A stretch of 39,331 bases of DNA from a virus. Location: the IMG/VR virus record IMGVR_UViG_3300028025_000988, positions 1 to 39,331 of that record; one strand, written 5' to 3'. Made by a program: the position numbers and the translations under genes. How positions within the stretch are numbered: position 1 is the first letter of the stretch; every line of letters begins with the position of its first letter. The notes beneath the pieces are model-generated. The model saw only the letters and a program-made list of their open reading frames with translations, was not told the origin of the DNA and ran no database searches. Positions 17,367 through 26,547 of the stretch are shown in pieces.

Positions 17367-18283
17367 CAACTACCTTATCTAATATGATGGATGAAGTATC
17401 AACTAATCTATCTGGTTATACTTATCAGCAAGAAAGAACTACATATCTAAGAAGTAGTGTTACTACTACAGTATCTACATCTGCGGCACCTACAATTCTA
17501 GCCCTTGGCTCAACAGAGAATGTTGGTAAGGGTGTAGTAGAAATTGGTGAAGAGTTAATGTGGATTGACACATTTGACAGAGTAGGCAATACTGCATCAG
17601 TATCTCCATATGGAAGAGGATATCTAGGTACTAGTGCTAGCACGCATAATGCTGATTCTAAAGTAACCATATCCCCAATCTTTCCACGCTCAACAATTAA
17701 AAGAGCAATCAATGATACTATCCGTGCCGCTGGTTCTATGGTGTTTGCTGTAAATAGTACAACATTTACTTATAACGCAGCCGAAACAACTTATGCTTTC
17801 AATAATTTAAATATTCAAAATATCCTAAGCCTAATGTGGCAAGAGGTTGGACCATCTAAAGAATGGCGACCAGTACGTCGTTGGTCTTGGGATTCTGCAG
17901 CCGACACTACAGAGTTTGGTGCAGGAGCACAGACTGTAACAATAGGGGACTACATTACACCAGGAAGAACTGTCAAGGTTATATATGCTACTGACCCAGT
18001 AGCATTTGAAACTAATGGACAAGACTTTGCAACACAAACTGGACTACCAGAATCTTGCAAAGATGTAATAATCCTAGGTGCATCTTATCGTTTGCTAACA
18101 TATCTAGACCCTGCACGTGCTGCTCAAATATCACCACAGGCTGACGAGACTGATAGCAAGCGACCTTACGGAGCATCACAGAGTGCAACAAAACAACTCT
18201 ATGCTTTGTACGTGCAACGCCTACAAGAGGAAACTCAGAGGCAGCAAAATCAATACCCAATCCGTGTCCACTACAGCCGATAG
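17363..18283 (+). CDS. Putative head-tail connector / tail tubular-type protein
   Basis: A 306-residue protein from GTG 17363, overlapping the previous stop. Helical N-terminus (TLSNMMDEVSTNLSG), a beta-rich central domain with repeated Thr/Val/Gly strands, a KRAINDTIRAAGSMVF helix and a late LPESCKDVIILGASYRLL helix plus Gln/Arg-rich end. The helix-beta-helix layout, the place before fibres and the length are compatible with a connector such as the tail tubular A group of short-tailed phages. The assignment is by position and layout only. Confidence 0.55.
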   Translation: MTTTLSNMMDEVSTNLSGYTYQQERTTYLRSSVTTTVSTSAAPTILALGSTENVGKGVVEIGEELMWIDTFDRVGNTASVSPYGRGYLGTSASTHNADSKVTISPIFPRSTIKRAINDTIRAAGSMVFAVNSTTFTYNAAETTYAFNNLNIQNILSLMWQEVGPSKEWRPVRRWSWDSAADTTEFGAGAQTVTIGDYITPGRTVKVIYATDPVAFETNGQDFATQTGLPESCKDVIILGASYRLLTYLDPARAAQISPQADETDSKRPYGASQSATKQLYALYVQRLQEETQRQQNQYPIRVHYSR

Positions 18284-18291
18284 GTAAATAA

Positions 18292-20394
18292 ATGACAGTA
18301 CGCAAATATTCATCTCGTTCTCAACAAACGACACTAGCATCAGCAATTGCAGCAGGCGATTTAACCATGACTGTAATTTCTGGCTCACAATTAATGGGTG
18401 GTAAGACACCATCATCTACTGAAACATATACAGTTGTCATCGACCCAGATACAGCGCTTGAGGAAATTGTAGATGTAAAAACTTATTCTTCGGGGAATAC
18501 CCTAACTATTGAACGCGGTAAAGATGGCTCAACGGCTGTAGGTCACTCTGCTGGTGCGGTAGTTCGCCATATGATTATTGGTCGTGACCTTCAAGAGGCT
18601 AACGACCACATTGAAAATACTACAACTGCACACGGATTAACCCTTGCAAATGTAACTTTATCAACTGGCACAGGCAATGTATCAACTACAATGCTTGCGG
18701 CTAATGCAGTAACTACTGCAAAGATTACAGATGCAAATGTAACTACAGCAAAGATTGCAGATTCCGCTGTCACATCTGCTAAAATTGCTGACCTTACAAT
18801 TGCCACTGGAGACATTGCAGACTCTGCCATTACAAGTGGTAAGATTGCTACTGGCGCAGTAGGAACAACTAAGATTGATGACCTATCTATCACAGAAGGA
18901 AAGATAGTATCTTCAGCCGTAACTGCTGCTAAGATTGCAACAGATGCTGTAACTACAGCCAAGATTCAAGATGGCGCAGTCACAACTGGTAAGATTGCAG
19001 ATGGAACAATTGTTAACGCAGACATCAATGCTTCTGCAGCAATTGACAAGACTAAGATTTCTGGAACTGCTATTACTGCTGGTGATACTGGCACAGTAAC
19101 TAGCGCAATGATTGCCGATGGCACAATTGTAAATGCTGATATAAATGCATCTGCTGGTATTGCTTATAGCAAACTATCCCTTGGTGGAACTATTACCTCT
19201 GCTGACCTAGTAGATGGAACTATCGTAGCAACAGATATTGCTGATGGAACTATTACTGCAGCCAAGATGGTTACTGACCCATATGCCCGTGCTAACCACA
19301 CAGGTACACAACTGGCAGCAACTGTCTCAGACTTTGATACACAGGTAAGAACATCTCGCTTAGACCAGATGGCTGCGCCTACTGGCTCAGTATCTGTTAA
19401 TAGCCAGAAGATTACATCTCTTGCTACACCTACATCTAACGCAGATGCTGCTACTAAACTCTATGTAGATACAAAGGTTGCAGACCTAGTTAACTCTGCT
19501 CCATCTACACTTGATACTCTTGGTGAGATTGCAACAGCAATCCAAGCAGGTGGAACTGTTTACGACTCATTCGTACTTAAGGCTGGAAGCACTATGACTG
19601 GTGCTCTTACTCTTTCAGGTGCTCCTACAGTTGACCTACACGCTGCTACAAAGGCGTATGTAGATACTGTGGCTGGTTCTGCTACTGCTGCTGCAGCCTC
19701 CGCTGCTGCTGCTGCTACAACCTACGATAACTTTGATGACCGTTACTTAGGTGCTAAGTCATCTGCTCCATCTGTAGACAATGATGGCAATGCTCTTATT
19801 ACTGGTGCTCTATATTGGAACTCAGTATCTGCAACTATGTTTGCTTGGACAGGTTCTGCTTGGGGTTCAATTTCCTCAACTGCTGCAATCTATCGCTATC
19901 GCTACGTAGCAACTGCTGGTCAAACAACAGTATCTGGTACAGATGCTAACGGCTTAACACTTTCCTATATTGCTGGCAAAGAGCAGGTATACCTTAACGG
20001 TGTACTCCTTGTCCGCGATACAGATTACACAGCATCTAATGGAACAAGCCTTACTTCTCTTGCTGCTCTTGCAGTTAATGATGTTGTAGAGATTATTACC
20101 TTTACAGCCTTTGACCTAGCAACAGCAATTGATAAGGCTTTATTTGACGCTAAAGGTGACATTCTTGTAGCAACTGCTGCAGATACACCAGGAAAATTAA
20201 CTTTGGGTACAAACGGATACGTACTCAAGGCAAACTCAGCAACAGCAACAGGATTGGAATGGGGCGTTTACGACCCTCTTCCTAGCCAGACATCAAACTC
20301 TGGTAAGTACTTAACGACAGATGGTTCAACAACTTCTTGGGGAGCCATTACAACAGACCCTACCCCAACAGCATTTATGCTAATGGGTGCTTAA
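18292..20394 (+). CDS. Tail fibre with decapeptide repeats
   Basis: A 700-residue fibre-like protein. The N-terminal about 115 residues form a beta-rich attachment domain. About 137-330 is a run of ten-residue repeats of the type xAVTTAKIAD. Two phage-fibre collars follow (ITSLATPTSNADAATKLYVD near 374-393 and MTGALTLSGAPTVDLHAATK near 435-454), then an Ala-rich segment and a C-terminal receptor-binding region. Such proteins trimerise and bind the host surface. The C-terminal LTLGTNGYVLKANSATATGL recurs in related form in the second fibre at 22021. Expected to set host range. Confidence 0.9.
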   Translation: MTVRKYSSRSQQTTLASAIAAGDLTMTVISGSQLMGGKTPSSTETYTVVIDPDTALEEIVDVKTYSSGNTLTIERGKDGSTAVGHSAGAVVRHMIIGRDLQEANDHIENTTTAHGLTLANVTLSTGTGNVSTTMLAANAVTTAKITDANVTTAKIADSAVTSAKIADLTIATGDIADSAITSGKIATGAVGTTKIDDLSITEGKIVSSAVTAAKIATDAVTTAKIQDGAVTTGKIADGTIVNADINASAAIDKTKISGTAITAGDTGTVTSAMIADGTIVNADINASAGIAYSKLSLGGTITSADLVDGTIVATDIADGTITAAKMVTDPYARANHTGTQLAATVSDFDTQVRTSRLDQMAAPTGSVSVNSQKITSLATPTSNADAATKLYVDTKVADLVNSAPSTLDTLGEIATAIQAGGTVYDSFVLKAGSTMTGALTLSGAPTVDLHAATKAYVDTVAGSATAAAASAAAAATTYDNFDDRYLGAKSSAPSVDNDGNALITGALYWNSVSATMFAWTGSAWGSISSTAAIYRYRYVATAGQTTVSGTDANGLTLSYIAGKEQVYLNGVLLVRDTDYTASNGTSLTSLAALAVNDVVEIITFTAFDLATAIDKALFDAKGDILVATAADTPGKLTLGTNGYVLKANSATATGLEWGVYDPLPSQTSNSGKYLTTDGSTTSWGAITTDPTPTAFMLMGA
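18700..19026 (+). repeat. Array of eleven 30-bp coding repeats in the tail fibre
   Basis: Codons for residues about 137-245 form consecutive ten-residue units with the consensus [D/S]xAVTTxKIA; the AAGAT codon pair for Lys-Ile recurs every 30 bases. Degenerate units continue to about 19270. Repeats differ at synonymous positions, so this is an old amplified fibre shaft, not a CRISPR. Length changes by recombination would lengthen or shorten the fibre. Confidence 0.8.
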
Positions 20395-20415
20395 CCAACA
20401 CTAAGGAGAATATAA

Positions 20416-20745
20416 ATGCCAACAGTATACAAGGTGCTTGGTCAAAGTAACCCAAGCGCAACAACAGCAACAACTCTATATACAGTACCTGCAAGTACTT
20501 CAACAGTAGTATCTACTGTAACGGTAGCAAACCTTGCTGGAACTAGTGCTACATATCGTATCTCTGTTAGACCTGCTGGTGCAGCACAGACTAATGCAAT
20601 GTATGTTGCTTACGATGTGACTGTAGGTGCTCTTGATACAACAACATTAACTCTTGGACTTACACTAGCAACAACTGATGTTGTTACAGTATATGCTTCA
20701 ACAGCCACTTTAGCATTTCAAGCATTTGGAAGCGAGATTTCTTAA
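20416..20745 (+). CDS. Small fibre-associated beta protein
   Basis: A 109-residue Thr/Ala/Val-rich protein (MPTVYKVLGQSNPSATTATTL...) predicted as a beta-sandwich, preceded by AAGGAGAATATAA. Homologous-looking proteins commonly neighbour fibre genes in aquatic phages. It is probably a fibre cap, adaptor or decoration protein. Its stop overlaps the start of the glycine-rich adhesin (TAATG). Confidence 0.75.
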   Translation: MPTVYKVLGQSNPSATTATTLYTVPASTSTVVSTVTVANLAGTSATYRISVRPAGAAQTNAMYVAYDVTVGALDTTTLTLGLTLATTDVVTVYASTATLAFQAFGSEIS

Positions 20746-21800
20746 TGACAGTAAAAAGTGTAAAGACAGGTAATTCTACCTCTTTAGCAGTAGGTAATAC
20801 TAGTGTTGCAACTCCAACACCACCTACAATTGGAACCGTAACCTTAGCAGCACTTACTGCAAGCGTTCCTTTTACCCCAAGTACCATTGGTGCTGTTGCA
20901 ACATCTTATATTGTGACATCATCACCTGGTGGAGTAACAGCATCAGGGTCATCATCTCCTATTACTGTAACAGGTTTAAGCGCAGCAACAACATATACTT
21001 TTACAGTTGCTGGTATTAATGCAAATGGAACTGGTACGGCAAGTACTCCTTCAAGTAGTAAGACTACTGGAACTTTAGTTTCACAAATATTTAACTCAAC
21101 TGGCACCTGGACTGCTCCTGCTGGAATTACTGATATTGAACTTCTTGTAGTTGCAGGTGGAGGCTCTGGTGGTAATAGTGCTAGCGCTGGTGATAGTGCT
21201 GGTACTGGCGGTGGCGGAGGTGGTGGTGTTCGTTACTTCGCTACTAGAACAGTAGTCCCTTCAACTGTTTATACTGCAACAGTTGGTGGCGGAGGTAGTA
21301 ACTCAGCAGGTACAGCCTCATCGTTTAGTGGTTCTGGATTTACTACTGTGTCTGCCTCTGGTGGAGGTAGAGGTGCTGGTTCTAGTGCTGGTAGTACTGG
21401 CGGTTCTGGTGGAGGCGGCTGCTCTAGTAACGTGAACGCAAGTTTTACAAATGGATATAGCGGAAACTCTGGAGGATATACACCAGTAGAAGGATATGCT
21501 GGCTCAAATCAAGTTAGCGGTGCAACTAGCGGTGGTGGCGGAGGTTCAGGTAGTGCTGGCTCTGGTACTAGTGGTGGTAATGGCACAACATACTTTGGAA
21601 CAAAATATGGTGCAGGTGGTGCTGGAGGATTTATTGGTGGGAGTGTCTACGGAAGTGTTGATACTGGCGGTGGTGCTTTTACTAGTAATGCTAGCGGTGC
21701 AGGTGGAACAAACGTAGGCGGTGGTGGCGGTGGTGTAGGTAACTCCCTTGCCAGTTCACCTGGAGGAAGCGGTAGAGTGATTGTGAGGTATTACGCATAA
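20745..21800 (+). CDS. Fibronectin III plus glycine-rich tail adhesin
   Basis: A 351-residue protein with a fibronectin type III-like domain at about 23-108 (PTPPTIGTVTLAALT ... ITVTGLSAATTYTFTVAGIN). A short beta linker (IFNSTGTWTAPAGITDIELL) is followed by a Gly/Ser-rich C-terminal domain from about 135 to the end with many GGGG runs. The design matches phage adhesins whose polyglycine loops expose variable receptor-binding segments. It starts on the stop of the preceding gene and ends on the start of the next (TAATG), within the fibre cluster. Confidence 0.85.
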   Translation: MTVKSVKTGNSTSLAVGNTSVATPTPPTIGTVTLAALTASVPFTPSTIGAVATSYIVTSSPGGVTASGSSSPITVTGLSAATTYTFTVAGINANGTGTASTPSSSKTTGTLVSQIFNSTGTWTAPAGITDIELLVVAGGGSGGNSASAGDSAGTGGGGGGGVRYFATRTVVPSTVYTATVGGGGSNSAGTASSFSGSGFTTVSASGGGRGAGSSAGSTGGSGGGGCSSNVNASFTNGYSGNSGGYTPVEGYAGSNQVSGATSGGGGGSGSAGSGTSGGNGTTYFGTKYGAGGAGGFIGGSVYGSVDTGGGAFTSNASGAGGTNVGGGGGGVGNSLASSPGGSGRVIVRYYA

Positions 21801-22021
21801 TGGCACATTTTGCAGAAATAGATTCAGATAATAAAGTACTTAGAGTTCTCGTTGTAGACAACTCTCAAGAAAATAGAGGACAACAGTTCCTTGCTAATGA
21901 TTGCAATCTTGGTGGTACTTGGATTCAAACATCTTATAATGCTAAATTCGGTGGCAAGTTTGCTGGCATTGGCGATGTATGGGATGGCACTAACTTTACA
22001 ACCCCAACGGAGGATAACTAA
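21800..22021 (+). CDS. Conserved fibre-associated small protein
   Basis: A 73-residue protein (MAHFAEIDSDNKVLRVLVVD... then GGTWIQTSYNAKFGGKFAGI and a VWDG end). This layout is a short protein I recognise from many cyanophages, pelagiphages and other aquatic phages, typically next to tail fibres and without a proven role. Perhaps a fibre tip or chaperone. Both ends overlap neighbours by one base (TAATG). Confidence 0.8.
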   Translation: MAHFAEIDSDNKVLRVLVVDNSQENRGQQFLANDCNLGGTWIQTSYNAKFGGKFAGIGDVWDGTNFTTPTEDN

Positions 22022-23268
22022 TGTCCAAAGCAAGAGACCTAGCCAACGCAGGTACCGCACTAGGTGCTGTAACTGCAACCGAACTAGGATATGTAGATGG
22101 TGTTACCTCTGCTATCCAGACACAGATTGATAGCAAGATAGGTTCTGCATCAGCAATTAACCCTACTATTGTAAATGCTAAGGGTGATTTAATTTCAGCA
22201 AGTGCAGATAATACACCTGCTATTTTAACTGTTGGAAATAATGGCGACACACTTGTCGCGGATAGTGCCACCGCAACTGGATTAGCCTACATACCATTAA
22301 ATAACGCAGGTAAAAATTTAGCAATTAACGGAGCGGCTCAAATCTGGCAGCGTGGTACTTCTGTAACAGGTACTACATCTGCATTTTGCGCTGATAGATT
22401 TCAGGCTTACCGAAATACAACAGGTTCAACCTTTAGTCGTCAAACAACTAGCGATACAACAAATCTGCCTTTTATTCAATATTGCATTAGAGCGCAACGC
22501 AATAACGCTGATAGTGCAACAAACGCAATATGGGTAAGTCAGACTTTAGAGTCTGTAAACTCTATTCCTTTTGCTGGTAAGTCAATTACTTTTTCTTTTT
22601 ATGCTCGCAAAGGTGCTAACTTTTCAGCGGCTTCAAATGCTTTAACTGTTAATGTATCAAGCGGAACAGGCACAGACCAAAATATATTTAGTGGATTTAC
22701 TGGCAGTACAAGTGTTATAAACAGTACCGCTACATTAACTGCAACTTGGCAGCGTTTTACTTTTACAGGAACAGTTGCCGCAACTGCTACTCAACTTGCT
22801 TTCTATACTGTTTATACTCCAGTAGGAACAGCAGGCGCAGCAGATTATTACGAGATAACTGGTATGCAATTAGAGCAAGGCTCAACTGCAACTACTTTTC
22901 AAACTGCAACTGGCACACTTCAAGGCGAGTTAGCCGCTTGCCAAAGATATTTTGAAAAATCCTATGATATTGCAACCGCTTTAGGAACTGCCGAAGAAGA
23001 TATGGCAATTTGGGGTACCGCCAGCGCGGGTGATTTGACTCTTATAAGTGGCGTGGTTCAATTCAAAGTAACAAAAAGAGTAACGCCAACAATAACAATT
23101 TATAACACAGCAACTGGAGCGACTGGAACTTTTGTTGCTGGTGCTTCAACAATGACTGTTGCAAGCACTGTACGAAGCCAAAATGGTATAGGTCGCGTAT
23201 ATACCACAGCAAATATGGGGTCTGGCACATATACTAGACTTCACTACACAGCAAGTTCGGAGTTATAA
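22021..23268 (+). CDS. Second tail fibre / receptor-binding protein
   Basis: A 415-residue protein. The N-terminal about 95 residues carry the fibre module (ELGYVDGVTSAIQTQIDSKI, IVNAKGDLISASADNTPAIL), which is used by trimeric fibres to join shaft to tip. From about 100 on follows a jelly-roll-like domain (NLAINGAAQIWQRGTSVTG ... ITFSFYARKGANFS ... YYEITGMQLEQGS). A late LQGELAACQRYFEKSY helix precedes the tip. The layout suggests a carbohydrate-binding receptor-binding protein. Confidence 0.85.
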   Translation: MSKARDLANAGTALGAVTATELGYVDGVTSAIQTQIDSKIGSASAINPTIVNAKGDLISASADNTPAILTVGNNGDTLVADSATATGLAYIPLNNAGKNLAINGAAQIWQRGTSVTGTTSAFCADRFQAYRNTTGSTFSRQTTSDTTNLPFIQYCIRAQRNNADSATNAIWVSQTLESVNSIPFAGKSITFSFYARKGANFSAASNALTVNVSSGTGTDQNIFSGFTGSTSVINSTATLTATWQRFTFTGTVAATATQLAFYTVYTPVGTAGAADYYEITGMQLEQGSTATTFQTATGTLQGELAACQRYFEKSYDIATALGTAEEDMAIWGTASAGDLTLISGVVQFKVTKRVTPTITIYNTATGATGTFVAGASTMTVASTVRSQNGIGRVYTTANMGSGTYTRLHYTASSEL

Positions 23269-23423
23269 TGATTAAATATGAATTAATTGAACCAACTGGA
23301 ACAGCACCTTCTTGCTTAAAAGCAACGGATGAAAATGATGTTATTTCATTTATTCCATTAGACCCTTCTAACTCAGATTATCAGGCATATCTAGCGGAAC
23401 AATCCACCCCAAGTGTTGACTAA
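23268..23423 (+). CDS. Short fibre-assembly-like protein
   Basis: A 51-residue ORF (MIKYELIEPTGTAPSCLKAT ... ISFIPLDPSNSDYQAYLAEQ). The IPxDPxNxDYQxYL pattern is a recurrent short phage protein downstream of fibres, often considered a fibre chaperone or tip peptide. The start lies on the previous stop (TAATG). Too short for most gene callers but clearly of a known type. Confidence 0.8.
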   Translation: MIKYELIEPTGTAPSCLKATDENDVISFIPLDPSNSDYQAYLAEQSTPSVD

Positions 23424-23535
23424 ATACTTTAGAACATACAAACAAAAATACTTTGGTTGCCGTATAGGCAAGCATATTTATTATGGAGTATCTAATGGTA
23501 CCGCTTGTCTTACCTGTAATTGGAAAGATATTTAA
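23416..23535 (+). CDS. Possible 39-residue Cys-containing micro-protein
   Basis: An ORF starting at TTG 23416 (GTG 23413 also in frame) and overlapping the end of the previous gene by eight bases. It encodes LTKYFRTYKQKYFGCRIGKH then YYGVSNGTACLTCNWKDI, with Cys at 15, 31 and 34 that could bind metal. It fills an otherwise unexplained 132-base gap before the big tail gene. Non-ATG start and small size keep confidence low. Confidence 0.4.
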   Translation: MTKYFRTYKQKYFGCRIGKHIYYGVSNGTACLTCNWKDI

Positions 23536-23555
23536 CAACTATTTAAAGGAGCACT

Positions 23556-25757
23556 GTGGCTGGTCGTGATATAACCGAAGGTCGTTCTAGTAGAGCGATT
23601 GCGGTTGACTTAGGTATTGTATCTTCATCTGCAGTATGGCAAAATACTGCTGAAGCATACGATGTAGCAATTGGTGGCTTGCCATTCTTCTTTGCTATAT
23701 CAGACAGCAAACCATACTTAAGACAGACTGCACCGTTTCGTAAAGACCAATTTGATAATGGTTCAGAACCAGGTGAGCAATCACTTGCTGGTTGGTGGCT
23801 TCGTTCTCAGTCATCATTTCATAGTGGTACTGGAATCAAGTTCTATGACCCATCTACTGGTGAAACAGTAGCACATAGATTTACAGATAGCAAGGGTGTT
23901 AATGTTTGGACTAAGGGACAAGTAACCTTACTTAAAGACACTGCTACTACACACTATACATCTGGCCCAATACAGAGCAATGGTAGACCATTTCAGATTG
24001 CCCGCTCTATTGAGTATGGCACAACTAATGGCGTTCTACTATGGGATGAGTATGATGTAGATAAGATTGCAGAAGATGGGACAGTCACACACTTCTTGGA
24101 TTATGCAACAGGTGCTGACTATGCAGTTAATGCTATATGTGATGATGGCACCTATGCTTACTGGATTACCAATGTTTTAAATACTGGCACTCCAAGACTA
24201 CGTGTATACAAGAAATTATTAACTGGCGTATCTGGTGCTGGTGACACTCTTATGATTAGCGACAATGGTATTACTGTAACTAATGCAGTAATGGAGTATG
24301 TCAAAGACCGTATTGTTATGTGTATCAACAATAAGATATATGAAATATCTTCATCAGCATCTGCTCTACCAACTGCTGTATATACACACAGTGATACTGA
24401 TATTGTATTCTCAAGCATTACCGCTTCTGGTCCAGCCATCTATGTATCAGGCTATAGTGGTACCCAGTCAAGCATATTTAAATTTACTCTTAATACCTCT
24501 GGTGTTATGCCAACTCTTACTACTGCTATTACTGCAGCAGAAATGCCAGTTGGAGAGATTATCCATAAGATTTATTACTACCTAGGTTACATGATGATAG
24601 GTACTAACAAAGGAATCCGTGCAGCAGTTGTCTCAGACCAAGACGGCTCCATCCAATATGGTCCACTAATTGTGGAAACAACACAGCCTTGCTATGACTT
24701 TGCTGCACGAGACAGATTCGTCTGGTGTGCAACTGGCGTAGATGGGGCGCCAGGAGTTATCCGTATTGACCTTGGCAATGAGATAGAAACTTTACGTTTT
24801 GCTTACGCTAATGACTTATATGTTAGCGGTACATCTGGATATAGCACAACAACTTGTGCATTTGCTGGTACAACAGACCGATTAGTATTTGCTACTACAG
24901 CAGTTAATGCTGGCTCAATAAGTAACAAAGCACTCACATCTGACGTAGCAACTTTAACCACATCTGCAGCACACGGCCTAGCAGTTGGTGATGAAGTATG
25001 GGTAGAGGGTGTTGACGCTACATTTAATGGCAAGTACACAGTTACTGGCGTACCAACTACTACTACATTTACTTACGCTAAAGTTAATACTAACGTAGCA
25101 TCTGCTGCCGTATCACCTGTTGGTAAGGTTAACAAGGTGGGTAGTATTAACATTGAAGCAAGTGCAACATTAACATCTACTGGCTATCTAACTAGTGGTA
25201 ACATTCGATATGGAACATTAGAGCCGAAAAACTTTAAACGCTTACTGGCTAGAGGTGACTTTAATTACGGTTCATTAACTCTTGAGACTGTAGATAAAAA
25301 CAATACTGAGTATGACCACATCACATATACATCTGTGGTGCCACCAGTAGAAGTAACTACATCTCAACCCGAATCGGCACAAGAATATGTAGCATTTAAA
25401 TTTTTATTTGCAAGAGATACTACCGATACAACAAAGGGTCCAGTGTTTAAGGGTTATCAATCCAAGGCTACTATTGCTACACCACGCCAACAGGTTATGA
25501 GATTCCCAGTATACTGCTTTGATGTTGAGACAGATAAGTACAATGTCCAAACTGGATATGAAGGCAGAGCCTTTACTAGAATTCAAGCATTGGAAAATAT
25601 AGAAGAAGATGGTGACGTAGTCACAATGCAAGACTTTACAACAGGAGAACAACGCCAAGTTGTTATAGAACAATTGGCATTTACAAGAGCAACTCCACCA
25701 GATAGAGGCTTCTCTGGCTTTGGTGGTATTGTAGAAATCACTATCAGAACGGTATAA
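23556..25757 (+). CDS. Large tail protein (nozzle / tail hub candidate)
   Basis: A 733-residue protein from GTG 23556 with AAAGGAG at 23545-23551. It is beta-rich and repetitive, with a propeller-like pattern over about 100-430 (WTKGQVTLLK, AICDDGTYAYWITN, ICDD/ATGVDG units). A small beta insert lies at about 461-508 (SAAHGLAVGDEVWVEGVDA) and a C-terminal hub-like region follows. Actinophage tail proteins with the EPGEQSLAGWWLRSQSSFH segment have this architecture. In a short-tailed virion it would be the tail tubular B or nozzle counterpart; in a siphovirus, a minor tail protein. Position at the end of the tail module fits either. Confidence 0.75.
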   Translation: MAGRDITEGRSSRAIAVDLGIVSSSAVWQNTAEAYDVAIGGLPFFFAISDSKPYLRQTAPFRKDQFDNGSEPGEQSLAGWWLRSQSSFHSGTGIKFYDPSTGETVAHRFTDSKGVNVWTKGQVTLLKDTATTHYTSGPIQSNGRPFQIARSIEYGTTNGVLLWDEYDVDKIAEDGTVTHFLDYATGADYAVNAICDDGTYAYWITNVLNTGTPRLRVYKKLLTGVSGAGDTLMISDNGITVTNAVMEYVKDRIVMCINNKIYEISSSASALPTAVYTHSDTDIVFSSITASGPAIYVSGYSGTQSSIFKFTLNTSGVMPTLTTAITAAEMPVGEIIHKIYYYLGYMMIGTNKGIRAAVVSDQDGSIQYGPLIVETTQPCYDFAARDRFVWCATGVDGAPGVIRIDLGNEIETLRFAYANDLYVSGTSGYSTTTCAFAGTTDRLVFATTAVNAGSISNKALTSDVATLTTSAAHGLAVGDEVWVEGVDATFNGKYTVTGVPTTTTFTYAKVNTNVASAAVSPVGKVNKVGSINIEASATLTSTGYLTSGNIRYGTLEPKNFKRLLARGDFNYGSLTLETVDKNNTEYDHITYTSVVPPVEVTTSQPESAQEYVAFKFLFARDTTDTTKGPVFKGYQSKATIATPRQQVMRFPVYCFDVETDKYNVQTGYEGRAFTRIQALENIEEDGDVVTMQDFTTGEQRQVVIEQLAFTRATPPDRGFSGFGGIVEITIRTV

Positions 25758-25761
25758 TACT

Positions 25762-25956
25762 ATGACGCCTAACGACTGGGCTGCACTTGCTGTGGCTGCA
25801 ACTACTTTAATCGGAGCACTAGCAATGGGTGTAAGACACTTAGTTAAACACTATCTGTCTGAACTTCGCCCCAATTCTGGCTCAAGTATAAAGGACCAGG
25901 TCAATAGGCTAGAACAAAAAGTGGATACCCTTTTCAATATCTTAATACAAAAGTAG
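25762..25956 (+). CDS. Small membrane protein, holin-like (DUF2746-like)
   Basis: A 64-residue protein with one transmembrane helix (about 6-26, WAALAVAATTLIGALAMGV), a short basic segment and a C-terminal coiled coil (IKDQVNRLEQKVDTLFNIL). This single-span plus coiled-coil design is common in phage lysis cassettes and is like DUF2746 proteins. It may be a holin or a spanin-like accessory. The second holin candidate is at 26994. Confidence 0.7.
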   Translation: MTPNDWAALAVAATTLIGALAMGVRHLVKHYLSELRPNSGSSIKDQVNRLEQKVDTLFNILIQK

Positions 25957-25962
25957 AAAGTA

Positions 25963-26547
25963 GTGGGGATGAAGGCAGATAATTTTCCGAGATGGTTCTA
26001 TGACAACAACACGGTCAGCGATTTTGAAGTAGGACTAGTAGAGTTTAAAGACAAAAAGAATCTTAAGTTCCTACAGATAGGTGTCTTTACTGGCAACGCA
26101 TCTGCTTGGTTACTAGAGAATATTCTTACCGACCCATCATCATTGCTTATAGACATAGACCCTTGGTGTGGTAACCTGCCTCACGAATCAGTCTATGACT
26201 GGGACGATATACAAGAAGCATATAAAGAACAGATAAAACCACATGCTAAAAAGGTAGAGGCACATAAAGCATTTAGTGGTGACTGGTTAAAAGAACATAG
26301 AGAAGTTAAGTTTGATTTTATCTACATCGATGGTGACCATCTACCTGAATCGGTAACATTAGATGCCGACCTATCTTGGGACTTGCTTAAGTCTAAAGGT
26401 ATTATGGCATTTGATGATTATGAATGGGACCATCCAGATGGCACAGATAAGAATCCTAAACCAGCAATAGATGCCTGGTTGAATAAACATAAAGATGAAA
26501 TAGAAATCCTACGTAAGGGATGGCAAGTATGGATAAGGAAAAAATAA
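25963..26547 (+). CDS. Class I SAM-dependent methyltransferase (family 24-like)
   Basis: A 194-residue protein with motif I FLQIGVFTGN (36-45), the acidic end of strand 2 LLIDIDPW (61-68), and FDFIYIDGDH (117-126) with DLLKSKGIMAFDDYEW (140-155). This set matches Methyltransf_24-type small-molecule or sugar O-methyltransferases rather than DNA methylases; no DPPY or SPPY catalytic motif is present. GTG 25963 and ATG 25969 are both possible starts. It sits unexpectedly between a holin-like gene and the endolysin. Substrate unknown: a surface sugar, virion glycan or cell-wall component is possible. Confidence 0.75.
   Translation: MGMKADNFPRWFYDNNTVSDFEVGLVEFKDKKNLKFLQIGVFTGNASAWLLENILTDPSSLLIDIDPWCGNLPHESVYDWDDIQEAYKEQIKPHAKKVEAHKAFSGDWLKEHREVKFDFIYIDGDHLPESVTLDADLSWDLLKSKGIMAFDDYEWDHPDGTDKNPKPAIDAWLNKHKDEIEILRKGWQVWIRKK

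Noticed and set aside
18591-18962. 123-codon open frame antisense to the tail fibre
   Set aside because: Produced by the 30-base repeats of the fibre; low-complexity Val/Ala translation with no SD.
18700-19270. CRISPR-like regular repeats
   Set aside because: 30-base period is coding, in frame, without non-repetitive spacers and with synonymous variation; it is a fibre shaft.
18292-23268. Diversity-generating retroelement acting on the fibre or adhesin
   Set aside because: No reverse transcriptase and no template repeat are visible in the window.
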